Assembly: GCA_965203135.1 (NCBI GenBank) | Contig: CBDBBO010000002.1 | Coordinates: 1,010,352 to 1,074,351 of the forward strand | From: CATOSD01 sp965203135 | GTDB lineage: Bacteria; Chloroflexota; Dehalococcoidia; Lucifugimonadales; CATOSD01 | DNA length: 64,000 nt | Reading direction: 5' to 3' | In this document: positions 51,301-61,400 of the stretch, in pieces | Layout of the letters: each line of letters begins with the position of its first letter | Numbering within the stretch: the stretch's first letter is position 1 | Program-made: the position numbers and the translations under genes | The notes under the pieces: model-generated | Told to the model about the DNA's origin: nothing | Databases searched by the model: none | Seen by the model: only the letters and a program-made list of their open reading frames with translations

Positions 51301-53664
51301 CTATCCCTCGCCCGGCTCCATCCAGTAGCCGACGCGCCGCCTGGTGAAGATGTAAGACGGGTTCCCGGCGTCGTCGCCCAGCTTGCGGCGCACCCTCTTC
51401 ACGTAGGCGCGCACCGGCTGCGAGTTGCCGGAGTTCTCCTGGCCCCACAGCCCCATGAGCAGCTGCTCATGGGGCACCAGGCGGCCGGCGTTGGCCGAAA
51501 GCTCGGCCAGCAGCCGGAACTCCAGGCGGGTGAGGTTGACCGGCTCTCCGCCGACGGTCACCCTTCTTCGGGCGAAGTCGACGATCAGGTCGCCGGAGAC
51601 GTATGGCTCGGCGGGGTAGCCCGGCTCGGACGGGTCCCGCCTTCTGAGGGCGGCCCCGATTCTGGCGGCAAGCTCGGTGGGCGAGAAGGGCTTGACGATG
51701 TAGTCGGCCGCTCCCTTCTCCAGGGCCTCGGCGACCGCCTCCTCGTGGCCGTTGGCCGACAGGAAGATGACCGGCGCCCTGACCATGGCCCGGACGGTAT
51801 CCATCAGCTCCATGCCGTCCGTGCCGGGCAGCATCAGGTCCAGCAGGACCAGGTGGGGGTCCTCCTCCGTCAGCAGACGGGAGACCTCCTCGGGGTCGGC
51901 GGTGACGGTCACGGCGTAGCCCGCCCTGGTGAGCACGTCCCGCACCTGCCTGAGGGTCTGGGGGTCGTCGTCCACCACGAGAACGCGGGACGGCTCCACG
52001 GCCCCGCGATAGGAGCGGGCGCCCGAGCCCCTTCTCGCTCCGCCGGCCGGGTTTCCGGCCTCGGCGTGGACCGGCAGCGTGAAGGTGAACCGCGCCCCCA
52101 GGCCGGGCCCGTCGCTCTCGGCCCAGATGCGGCCCCCGTGGGCCTCCACGATGCCCCTGCAGATGGCCAGGCCCAGGCCCGTCCGGTTCCCGGCGTCGGG
52201 GCGCGAGAACCTCCGGAACAGGCGGGGCAGGCGGTCGGCGGCGATGCCCCGGCCCTGGTCGGTGACCGTCACCCTGACGTGGAGGCCCTCCTGCTCGGCG
52301 GCGATCCGTATGACCGACGACGTGGGGGAGTGCCGCGAGGCGTTGGAGAGGAGGTTGCCCAGCACCTGGACGATGCGGCGTCCGTCGGCCATGACCATCG
52401 GCAGGCCGGGCGGCGCCTCGACGCGGACGTCCTGCCTGCCGCCCCCGCTATGGAAGGTGCTCCTCGCCTCGTCCACCAGGAGGGCCAGCTCCGTAGCGCC
52501 GGGGGAGACGGACAGGCTGCCGGTCTGGATGCGGGCCGCGTCCAGCAGGTCGCCGATCAGGTCCCGCATCCGGTCGGTCTGGACGTCGATGATGCGCAGG
52601 AACTGGGCCACCTCCGCCGGGTACAGGGACGCCTGGGGGTCCAGCAGGTTGGTCACCGAGCCCTTCACCGAGGACAGGGGCGTGCGCAGCTCGTGGCTCA
52701 CCATGGCCAGGAACTCGGCCCGCAGCCGCTCCATGTCGTCCAGGGGCGTCATGTCCTGCAGGGTGATGACGTAGGTCTCGACGCCGCCGTCCTCGGAGTG
52801 GATGGGCGTGGCGTTCACCAGGGCGGTGAGGCTGCGGTCGCCCGGGGCCTCGATGACGACCTCCTCCACCCGCACCTGCTCCCCGGCGCTCATCTCCCGC
52901 TCCAGCAGCATCTCCGCCACCGACGCCTCGCCGCCGTCGGCCCGCCGGATGCGGGCCGCGCCCATCGCCTCCTCGAAGGTCCCGGCCGAGGGGACCATCT
53001 CCCCGGCGATCCTCCTGGCCTCCTGGTTGAAGGACTTCAGCTTCCCCGTCCTGGCGTCGAACACCAGCACGGCGACGGGGGAGGTGTCCACCAGCGTCTC
53101 CATGTCGGCCCTGGCTCGCCGCTCCTCCCGGTAGCGACGGACGTTGGCGATGACCAGGGCCGCCTGGGAGGCGAACATCACCACGGAGTCCTCGTCCTCC
53201 CGGGTGAACTCGCCGCCCTCCTCGCCCCCGCTCAGGTAGATGGAGCCGGTCGCCACGCCCCGGTGGCGGATGGGCGCAATCAGCAACGAGGTCACGGGCA
53301 CGGGGGGACGGAAGTCGGGCATCCCCAGGGCCTCCAGGTGAGCGCCGAAGTCGGCCACCCGCAGGGGCGTCTCCTGGCCCGACACGTACTCGAAGAACCG
53401 CAGGCCTTCGTGCATGTCCCAGAAGCCCTGGTGCTCCTGGGGGGTCATCCCCGAGACGATGAAGTGGGGAAGCTCCCCCTCGTCGCCGAAGACGGTCAGG
53501 GCGCCGTAGCGGGCGCCGGTGAGGGAGCGGGCGCCGTCCACCACGCCCTGGAGCAGGTCGTCGAAGTCCAGGTTCTCGTTGATGCGGAGGCTGGCCTCGC
53601 TCAGGCGCGAGAGCCGGTCCCGCAGGGAGGCTATCTCCGCATCGCGGCGGTCGTCTAGCTCCAT
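51301..53664 (-). CDS. One-polypeptide two-component system: GAF-PAS-histidine kinase-receiver-winged helix
   Basis: The 787-residue protein contains a whole signalling pathway. A coiled start (EIASLRDRLSRLSEASLRIN) leads into GAF (about 35-175) and PAS (about 190-300). HisKA has His in MVSHELRTPLSSVKGS (about 325) and HATPase has GLGLAICRGIVEAHGGR. The receiver (about 563-675) has the acidic VDDD pocket, Asp in LVLLDLMLPGTDGMELM (about 606) and Lys in KPFSPTELAARI. An OmpR/PhoB-type winged helix is at about 690-785. No membrane segment is visible, so it senses a cytosolic signal through GAF/PAS. AGGAGG precedes the ATG. It lies upstream of the NHLP gene and may regulate it. Confidence 0.9.
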   Translation of the reverse strand: MELDDRRDAEIASLRDRLSRLSEASLRINENLDFDDLLQGVVDGARSLTGARYGALTVFGDEGELPHFIVSGMTPQEHQGFWDMHEGLRFFEYVSGQETPLRVADFGAHLEALGMPDFRPPVPVTSLLIAPIRHRGVATGSIYLSGGEEGGEFTREDEDSVVMFASQAALVIANVRRYREERRARADMETLVDTSPVAVLVFDARTGKLKSFNQEARRIAGEMVPSAGTFEEAMGAARIRRADGGEASVAEMLLEREMSAGEQVRVEEVVIEAPGDRSLTALVNATPIHSEDGGVETYVITLQDMTPLDDMERLRAEFLAMVSHELRTPLSSVKGSVTNLLDPQASLYPAEVAQFLRIIDVQTDRMRDLIGDLLDAARIQTGSLSVSPGATELALLVDEARSTFHSGGGRQDVRVEAPPGLPMVMADGRRIVQVLGNLLSNASRHSPTSSVIRIAAEQEGLHVRVTVTDQGRGIAADRLPRLFRRFSRPDAGNRTGLGLAICRGIVEAHGGRIWAESDGPGLGARFTFTLPVHAEAGNPAGGARRGSGARSYRGAVEPSRVLVVDDDPQTLRQVRDVLTRAGYAVTVTADPEEVSRLLTEEDPHLVLLDLMLPGTDGMELMDTVRAMVRAPVIFLSANGHEEAVAEALEKGAADYIVKPFSPTELAARIGAALRRRDPSEPGYPAEPYVSGDLIVDFARRRVTVGGEPVNLTRLEFRLLAELSANAGRLVPHEQLLMGLWGQENSGNSQPVRAYVKRVRRKLGDDAGNPSYIFTRRRVGYWMEPGEG

Positions 53665-53726
53665 GTTCCTCCTTCCTGAGAACGGTGGGCTGAAGGCCCA
53701 ATCGGGCGCATTTTACCAGAAAGAGG

Positions 53727-53744
53727 CGAAAAGTGCACGAAAAA
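53727..53744. promoter_or_regulatory. Direct repeats upstream of the hybrid kinase gene
   Basis: CGAAAAGTGCA and CGAAAAACTGT start 11 bp apart (53727 and 53738). An 11-bp direct-repeat spacing is what OmpR/PhoB-type winged helices bind. The site lies about 63 bases upstream of the kinase ATG at 53664 and about 60 bases upstream of the TATAAT at 53805. Confidence 0.35.
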
Positions 53745-53804
53745 CTGTCACACAACTTCTCCGAAAATGGGGTGTTTATGAACGGTAAGTGCACGCTAGA
53801 AATC

Positions 53805-53810
53805 TATAAT
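53805..53810 (+). promoter_or_regulatory. -10 box upstream of the first secreted-protein module
   Basis: A perfect TATAAT stands about 145 bases before the short ORF at 53956. The -35 region is weak. The interval 53665-53955 contains no gene. Confidence 0.4.
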
Positions 53811-53955
53811 AGGCGATTGAACCCCTGTGAGGAGGGGCCGGTATCGCTTGCAACTCGCACGGCAGCCGTTGGACCGGGAACCGAAACCGGACCGGGACCG
53901 GTCGCGGGCAGCCGATTGACCACGCTTCGCACGCCACGTAAGGAGGGCCACCGAA

Positions 53956-54081
53956 ATGCTGAACAGAGGAATCGCCGGGATGACCGCCGCCCTTGGAGCC
54001 TTTGCAGCACAGAAGTTCGGGGGGGGGGGGGGGGGTAACGCCCCTTCTTCGCGCCATTCCAATGCGGACAGGGAGGCAGTC
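53956..54081 (+). other. Short upstream ORF read in frame into the secreted protein (17-G state)
   Basis: An ATG with a strong GGAGGG ribosome site starts MLNRGIAGMTAALGAFAAQK-FG. With 17 G the frame continues as NAPSSRHSNADREAV and enters the secreted-protein frame at its own ATG (54082). A G count divisible by three would stop at TAA. The same design recurs at 55348. Confidence 0.6.
54019..54035 (+). repeat. Poly-G tract of 17, candidate phase-variable switch
   Basis: Seventeen consecutive G between TTC and TAAC. Because 17 leaves remainder 2 on division by 3, the short ORF is fused to the downstream gene; loss of two or gain of one G would end the short ORF at the TAA just after the tract. 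Confidence 0.7.
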
Positions 54082-55260
54082 ATGACCACGAGACATCCCC
54101 GCATGACATCCCGTGCGGCGCGTCCCGCTGCGGTTCTGCTCCGTCGCCTCCCGGCCCTGCCGCTCCTGTTGGCGGCCCTGGCCTTGCTGGCCGTCATCTT
54201 CGTCCAACAGTCGTTCCCGGCCCAGGCCCAGTCGGGCAACGCGGATAAAGCCGTGCTGGGGACGCCAAGCTGGGGCTGCGGCGGGGAGGGACAGCCGACC
54301 TGCGTGGAGGCGATGAAGAGCCCTGATCCCAATGACCCCATTGCGCTCGATGCGGGAGAGGAAAACACCTTCCTCGGCGGCCTCTTCACCGTCGTCCGGC
54401 TCACCGTTGGCAGCAACGGCGACCTCATACTCGGCGTGAAAGACCGCCCCAGTCCGTCGAGCTATCCGGACTTCGAGAACTTCGTGAGACTGCATCTTTG
54501 CATCCACAGCGGGACGGACGTTGGCGATAGCAGTATCCCAACCCTGAAGGAGTGCAACAAACGCCAGAGCGCGATCCTCCATCAGAGAAAAGCAGACGAA
54601 GTGACCGGCGATCAATACGCGGCGGCCGAGGTCACACCCGACCTGTACCGGGTCTTCGACCTGAGAGACGCCACCAGATTCAGCTGCGAGATATACAGCT
54701 GCTCCACAACCAATACCAACTTCTACTACATCTGGCACCAGAGCGGACTCGACTGGTCCAGGGGCGACCAGCCGCTTCACAAGTTCCGCCACGTGGGTCT
54801 GATATACGAAGCGCAGTTGTGGTTTGGGCGGAGTTCCCGAGGAAGCCACTATAAGGCCGTCATGAGCGAGGAGCCGCCATTCGAGTACGACCGGCGCAAC
54901 TATCCCGACCTGGACCCAACCGTCAGGCGGGTCCCCGTGCAGTTCGTCAAGTTCTCAGGCGCCGACATAGACATGGACGTGCACCTGTCCGTGAACCCGG
55001 CAAGCAGCGCCACGGCCGGCGAGGATTTCGAGCTTCTGACGCCGAAGGTCACCATTCCCTCCGGAGAGACCGAGGCCTACATGAGCATCCGCATCATCGA
55101 CGATGATCTGGCGGAACCCCCGGAGAGGATCATCTTCGACGTCAGGACCGATCCGGAAAAGGTGCGCATTTCGTCGAACGTGAGGACGATTCCCAGAGCG
55201 CTGCAGATCCCGGGGTTCACGATAGACATCCTGGACAACGACGGAGTCGGCGGCCTGTGA
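54082..55260 (+). CDS. Secreted Calx-beta-type protein with a Cys-pair module
   Basis: The 392-residue protein has a basic start and a hydrophobic signal segment (PALPLLLAALALLAVIFVQQ) with AQAQ cleavage sites near residue 50. WGCGGEGQPTCVEAM then matches the GC-x(n)-C feature of the repeated modules in the giant protein downstream, and SGLDWSRGDQP resembles their end. The C-terminus (about 285-392) is a Calx-beta-like domain: ATAGEDFELLTPKVTIPSGE, then MSIRIIDDDLAEPPERIIFDV. GGGAGG lies seven bases before the ATG. Translation may also arrive as an N-terminally extended form from the upstream short ORF (see poly-G tract). Likely a surface or matrix protein. Confidence 0.75.
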   Translation: MTTRHPRMTSRAARPAAVLLRRLPALPLLLAALALLAVIFVQQSFPAQAQSGNADKAVLGTPSWGCGGEGQPTCVEAMKSPDPNDPIALDAGEENTFLGGLFTVVRLTVGSNGDLILGVKDRPSPSSYPDFENFVRLHLCIHSGTDVGDSSIPTLKECNKRQSAILHQRKADEVTGDQYAAAEVTPDLYRVFDLRDATRFSCEIYSCSTTNTNFYYIWHQSGLDWSRGDQPLHKFRHVGLIYEAQLWFGRSSRGSHYKAVMSEEPPFEYDRRNYPDLDPTVRRVPVQFVKFSGADIDMDVHLSVNPASSATAGEDFELLTPKVTIPSGETEAYMSIRIIDDDLAEPPERIIFDVRTDPEKVRISSNVRTIPRALQIPGFTIDILDNDGVGGL

Positions 55261-55347
55261 GTCGTAAGGAAATGGGAACCGGGCCGGGACAGGACGCGGG
55301 CAGCCGATTGACCACGCTTCGCACGCAACGTAAGGAGGGCCACCGAA

Positions 55348-55422
55348 ATGCTGAACAGAGGACTCGCCGGGATGACCGCCGCCCTTGGAGCCTTTGCAGC
55401 ACAGAAGTTCGGGGGGGGGTAA
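55348..55422 (+). CDS. 24-residue leader peptide ending in Gly (9-G state)
   Basis: ATG follows GGAGGG at eight bases. The peptide starts MLNRGLAGMTAALGAFAAQK and ends FGGG before TAA. It is hydrophobic, amphipathic and nearly identical to the in-frame extension at 53956. Here the 9-G tract keeps the TAA in frame, so the peptide ends 44 bases before the giant protein's own ATG. With 11 G it would instead fuse to that protein. Whether the peptide acts itself or only as a translational switch is unknown. Confidence 0.6.
   Translation: MLNRGLAGMTAALGAFAAQKFGGG
55411..55419 (+). repeat. Poly-G tract of 9, candidate phase-variable switch
   Basis: Nine G between TTC and TAA. Nine is divisible by three, so the short ORF stops at the TAA. 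Adding two G would join the short ORF to the giant protein frame. Confidence 0.65.
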
Positions 55423-55465
55423 CGCCCCCTCTCCACACCATTCCAACGCAGACAGGGAGGCAGTC

Positions 55466-58400
55466 ATGACCACCAGACAGCGACTTCACCGCAACACATC
55501 CCCGGCGCGGCGTCCCGCCGCAGCCCTCGCCCGCCGCCTCCCGGCCGTTCCCCTTCTCCTTGCAGCCCTCGCCCTCCTCGCCGTCCTCTTCGTCGGCGCG
55601 CCCTCTGCCCAGGCCCAACAGGGCCACCCCGCGCCCCAGAACGTCCAGGTCGTCCCCGGCGACGGCACGCTGACCGTCACCTGGGACGTGAGCCCCAGGG
55701 ACGGCTTCGACGACCACCAGATCCGCCACGCCCTGCGCTGGAGCCAGGAGCCGGGCGTCTGGGCCAACCCCGCCGACCCCGAAGCCGGGGGCCGCGAGGA
55801 CGGCGTCCCCGTCGACGGCGGCGTGTACAGCTACACCATCACCGGATTGGAGAACGGCGTCGCCACCGGCGTCTTCGTCCGCTCCTTCACCGGCGGCAGC
55901 CTGTCGGAGCGCAGCCCCCACTCCAGCCCGTGGGTGCGCATCAAGGGCGACGACACCACGCCCGGAGCGCCCGTGCCCCAGGAGCAGACGCCGCCCGAAC
56001 AGCAGGCGCAGCCACAGCAGCAGACCCCCACGGTGGCGTTTGCGCAGAATTCGTATTTCATCAGCGAAGCCGCCACCAGCCAGTCGAGCAACGCCGCCAC
56101 GGTGACGGTGAACATCTCGCCGGCGCTCACCCAGGCGAGCAGCGTCACGGTGAGTGCGACTTCCGTCTCTTTCGCGGGCTATACCGACGACTACACCCTC
56201 ACCGGGCTGACTTCGGTCCAGACGGGCACGTCGCCGTCGGGGATTGGGGTGTTTTCGGGGACGCTGTCGCTGCCGGCGAACGCGGCGAGCGCGACCTTCA
56301 CGGTGACCGCCGTGGAGGACGCGACCACGGATGGCAGGATTGAGAACATCGCTCTGGAACTGACGGCCATCGCCAACGCGCCTTACGCACTCGGCAACCG
56401 AATCAACAGTCGTGTCGACATCCTCGACAACTCGCTCGGCGCCCCGTCGGGGAAGACCTTCGACGTCCCCGCCGCCATCAGCGGGACGGAGGGCGGGGAC
56501 CCTGCCGTCCTGACCGTGCGGCTCGGCGAGGCGGCCCCCGCCGGCGGGGTGTCGTTCACCGGCTCCGCCGACTACACCAGCGGCGGGGCGAGCGCGGCGG
56601 ATGCCGTGTCCGTCCCGGTCAGTTTCACCGTCGCCGAGGGCGAGACCGAGTTAAACCTCAGCATCCCCCTCGTCGACGACTCCATCGACGAGGACGACGA
56701 GAGCTTCACCGTCACGGTCACGGTCACGACGACCGGCTGGTCGCGGGCCACCGGCAGCCCGCCGACGACCACGGTGGCCATCGTGGACGACGACACGGCG
56801 GGCGTCAGAGGCGTCGCCGTCACGCTGAACGTGAACGAGGGAGCCACCGGTCGGTACAGGGTCTGGCTGAACTCCAGGCCATCGGCCAGCGTGACCGTGA
56901 CCCCCTCCAGCTCCGACCCAGGGGCCGTCACCCTCACCCCGTCCACGCTGACCTTCTCCCGCACCAACTGGGCGCAGGGCCAGTTCGTCACCGTCACGGG
57001 CGTGCAGGACGCCGACACCAGCGACGAGACGGTGACCATCACCCACCGCGTGTCCGGCAGCGACCCCAGGTACCGGGCGCTGACCCCGGCCTCGGCCACG
57101 GTGAACGTGAACGACAACACCGGGTCGGGGCAGCCAACCACGCCCACCCCCACCACGCCCCAGTCCGCCGCCATCTGGTCCGCAACGCTGACGGCGGCGG
57201 ATGCATCCCCCGGTCTCTCTAATCCCGCCAACACCAATCCCGGTTGCGCCCGCGGACCGACTCAACAAACTTGTTCCAATGCTCTTACGTCCAGCAGCTT
57301 CACATACGAGACCGTGAGCTATTCGTTCGCAGACCTCTATCTCCAAAGCGGCTCCCTCGTCGTCGTCCTCACCAGGGATATCCCCGACAGCTTCAAGCAG
57401 CGACTTGTGCTACATGTCGGCAGCGCCCAGTTCGCCTTCAAAGACGCCACCGTCGCCACTACCCAGGCCTTTTGGACCAACTCCGGCCTGAGTTGGGCGG
57501 TCGGCGACACCGTCTCGCTGAGCATCCAGGGGGCGGCCACCACGCCCCAAGAGAGCGCCGCCGAATGGACCGCCACCCTGACGGCGGACGTGAGCGCGGA
57601 CGGTCAGTTCCATGGCTGCAACCATCTCGCCGACCTGGACGACTGCTCCGGGCTCCTGACCGACGACGACTTCACGCATAAGGGTACGACCTACACGATT
57701 ATCGCGATATACAGTGCGCCGGGAGCAGACCAACTGTTTGTCCAGTTCGACGCCGTCTTCCCGGTCGCTCTTCGCCAGGCCTTCATCCTGAACATCGACG
57801 ATGTGGCGTACCCCTTATCGCAAGACCGCCGGACCGGGACAGCGCAGTTGACCCTGACGCCAGCCGCCGCCCTGACCTGGACCGACGGACAGACCGTGTC
57901 CCTGAGCCTCACTCGCGCCCCCACCACGGTGCAGTTCGCGCCGTTTATCGTTTCAGCTGCGGTGGACGAGGGCGACGCCATCTCCATGACGGTGTTCATC
58001 TCCCCGCCCCTGGAGCAGGAGAGCAGCATCGGGGTGACGGTGACCTCCGACGAGGCCGACCTGAACGCCGACTACACCATTACCGGGCTGAGCCAGGGCA
58101 GGCTGACCCTGCCGGCCGGAGAGGGCAACACCCAATTCAGGGTGCATGCGGTGGCCGACGGCATCACCGATGGCGATAAATCAGTCAACATCCGGTTGAG
58201 CGCCGTCCCCGGCGCGCCCTACGACTTGGGCGACTCGAGCGAGGCGCAGCTGGCAATCACCGACACCTCTCTCACCCCCACCGGCCCGCCCGGAGCCCCC
58301 GCCGACTTCGCCCTTGAGCCGGGCGACGGCCGGATCACCGCCTCCTGGGACCTGCCTTCCTCCCCGCGCGCCGCGCCCCAGAGGCGGCTCACCGCGCCCA

Positions 58401-61400
58401 CGGGCCTGACCCTCTACCAGGACGCCAACGACAACGGCGTCGTCACCTGGCTGCCGCCGCTGAACAACGAGGGCGTCACCGGCTGGACCGTGGAGTACCG
58501 GCCCGCCGACGGCGGCGACTGGACCGACGTCAGCCCGCTCGGCGCCCGCGTGGTGGCCCACATCAACCGCAGCCTCCATGCGGCGGGCGGTCACCGCGAC
58601 CGCCTGACGCCGGGCGAGGACTACGAGGTGCGGGTGCGGCCGTTGCGGAACGGCGCCCCCGGCCCCTGGTCCGACACCCTCACCAGGACCTTCGGCCCGC
58701 CCGCCGACGGCGAGTTCGTCCGGGGCGTCTCCGGCTACGAGCTGCGCTACACGCTGGCCGGGCTGGTGGGACAGACGGCCGCCCCGCGCAACGCCTGGAC
58801 CCCGGGCGTCGACGACCCGGCCGAAGGCTGGGTGAAGCGGCTCATCGACGTGGAGGACGCCAGTCCCCATCTCATCGAGGGCCTCGCCAACTACAAGCGG
58901 TACACCGTGCAGGCGCGCGCCTGGAACGCCTTCGGCTACGGCCCCTGGACCGGCGCCGAGGCGACGACCGCCGACCCCGCCGCCAACATGCTTTGGTCAT
59001 CCGGCCTCTTCATCGGCAACCTGCCGAACGACGGGCGCGGCTGCGACAACAGCCAGTCCTACAAGTGCAACGTCGTCAGCACCACGCCCCACCCGGATCA
59101 TTCAAATGTCAGGGTCGTGGTCGCCGGTTCGGGCGCCCTGCACTCCAACTCGTTCAACTACTACGACCGGACCTACACCGTGGAGGAGATCTCCCTGCGG
59201 AACGGCGTGTTCCGCCTGCGCCTGGACAAGGACGTGCCCCCGGGCCTGCGCTCGGGCGGCTACCTGACCTTCCACGTCTGGGGGCGCGATGTCGACCCCA
59301 ACCCGCAGCCGGTCACGCTCACGCTGCCCGGCGACAACAGCGACTTCAGCACCGATGCGAAGCTCATGGAGTGGACCGGCGTGGACGGCTACTGGCCGCA
59401 GCCGAATGGTCCGAGTCCCAAGGTCGGCATCACCCTCTACGCCCACGAGTCCCCCCGGGACCCGCAGATCTCCCTGTCCGTCTCGCCGGGCAACATCGCC
59501 GAGGGCGGCAGCGCCAGGGTGACCGTGAGCGTCCAGCCCCAGGAGACCGAGACGCTCGTCACCGTCACCCTCGGCGGCGACGCACGCTACGGAGAGGACT
59601 ACACCGTGGAGGGCCAGACCGTCCACGTCCTGCCCGGCGGCACGGCCATCGTGTCCATGGCGACCTTCCTCGTGTCCACGCAGGAGGGGTTCCGCACCTT
59701 CGACATCAACGCAACCAGGGACGCGGAGTCGGAGGCCGCCGAGTCCATCACCATGAACGCCGTCATCCAGGTGGACGGCAACAATCTCCCGGACGCGGTC
59801 ACCGCCGCCTGGATGCGGGACAGTCGGGCGTCGACTTCGCTGACCATCACGGAGAACATCGGCGCGCCCGCCGACATTGCCATCAGCGACGTCAGCAGCG
59901 GGGCCGCCTCCGTCACCTGGGCCGCCCCCGCGGGCGACGGCCCGGCCACCACCGGCTACGACGTGCAGTACAAGGAGACCTCCTCCGGCGCCTGGCTCGA
60001 CGCCGGGAGCGCGGTCCAGGGGCCCGACATCTGGTCCGCCGCGCTGAACGTGAAGCACTTCGCCAACTTGGGGTCGTGGGGCTGCGTGACCTTGCAGAAC
60101 GATAACGCCAAGAAGTGCAGCGCCGCGGACACCCTGACCGACAACACCGTCGAAGTCGACGGCACGACCTTCACCATCGTCGATCTCACTCTGAACCGGG
60201 GCACCCTGAGGAAGACCCTCGTGTTCTCCGCCACCCCTCCGTCGTCCTACCGGAACAGTCACCGCTTCGCGAAATACCTGCTGTACGTGGACGGGGAGCC
60301 ATTCCGCTTCCCCCCGGCTACCGGAGAGCGGCCCGTCTGGACGGCCGGCCATCTTGACTGGAAATCAGGCGACATGGTGCAGCTGAGGCTGGCCCCCCTC
60401 GGCAGCCGGGACATCACCGGCCTGACCGACGGCGACATCTACGACGTGCGCGTGCGGGCCACCAGCGCCCAGGGCGCGGGCCCGTGGGCGGCGCTGGACT
60501 TCCCCGGCGCCCCCGGCCGGCCCTCCCGGGAGCTTGGCTCCGGCAGGCTGGACGTCTCGTGGAAAGTCCCGTCCGACACCGGCAACTCGGCCATCACCGG
60601 CTACGACGTGCAGTACAGGGACACCACCTCCGACACCTGGGTCGACGCCGGGCGCGCGGGAGTGGAGGGCAAGGCCCTCTGGGACGCCAGGCTGTCTGTG
60701 CACGCCGACGCTGGAGGCCGGCTCTTCGGCTGCGACGATTTCTCTACCGCCCTGCTCGACTGCACCGCACAGCTGACCGACGTCAACTTCGAGCATCAGG
60801 GCGCGGAATACACCATCGAGATCGTCGGGTACCGGCCGCGAACCGGGACCCTCGCCATCGCCTTCGACACCGCGACCACGCAGGCTCTTCGCGACAGCGT
60901 GGTCCTGTTGGTCGACGACTTGATCGACGACGCGGCCCCCCTCTACCTGCCTCTCTCGGCCGGCAACTGGCCCGGCGCCGGACGGGTGGTGACCCTGCCC
61001 GGGCTCGACCTGGGCTGGAGCAGGGACCAGCTGGTGCGGCTGCGCCTGGCGGTCCTCACCCACCCCATCACCGGGCTGACCGACGGCGCGACCTACGAGG
61101 TGCGGGTGCGGGCGGTGAACGACGCCGGCCCCGGCCCCTGGTCGCCGTCCACCTTCGGCACCCCGGGCGCGATGAGGCCGGGGGACTCCCCCTGGGAGGC
61201 CAGGCTGACGGTCAAACAGGAGCAGTCAGGCGTAGAAGGCTGTAACGATGGCGTATCAACTGCGCGCTGCAGCGTCCATCTCAGCGACAACACCTTCGTC
61301 CACGGCGGCGTGGAGTACCGGGTCGAAGAGGTGACCGTGCAGCACTCTGTCTTGTTCGGCACCGTGGTAACAAACTCCTTGATCGTTGAGCTCGACAAGA

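Larger units (their letters stand above)
53884..54090 (+). repeat. Duplicated ~200-bp leader module, copy 1
   Basis: From CGCGGGCAGCCGATTGACCA through AAGGAGGGCCACCGAA-ATG, a short ORF, a poly-G tract and ATGACCAC, the sequence is nearly identical to 55273-55475. Each copy lies directly before a secreted-protein gene. The main difference is poly-G length (17 versus 9). Confidence 0.85.
55273..55475 (+). repeat. Duplicated ~200-bp leader module, copy 2
   Basis: Partner of 53884-54090, beginning 13 bases after the first secreted protein's stop. Same ribosome site, same short ORF, shorter poly-G tract, same ATGACCACC at the end. Confidence 0.85.
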
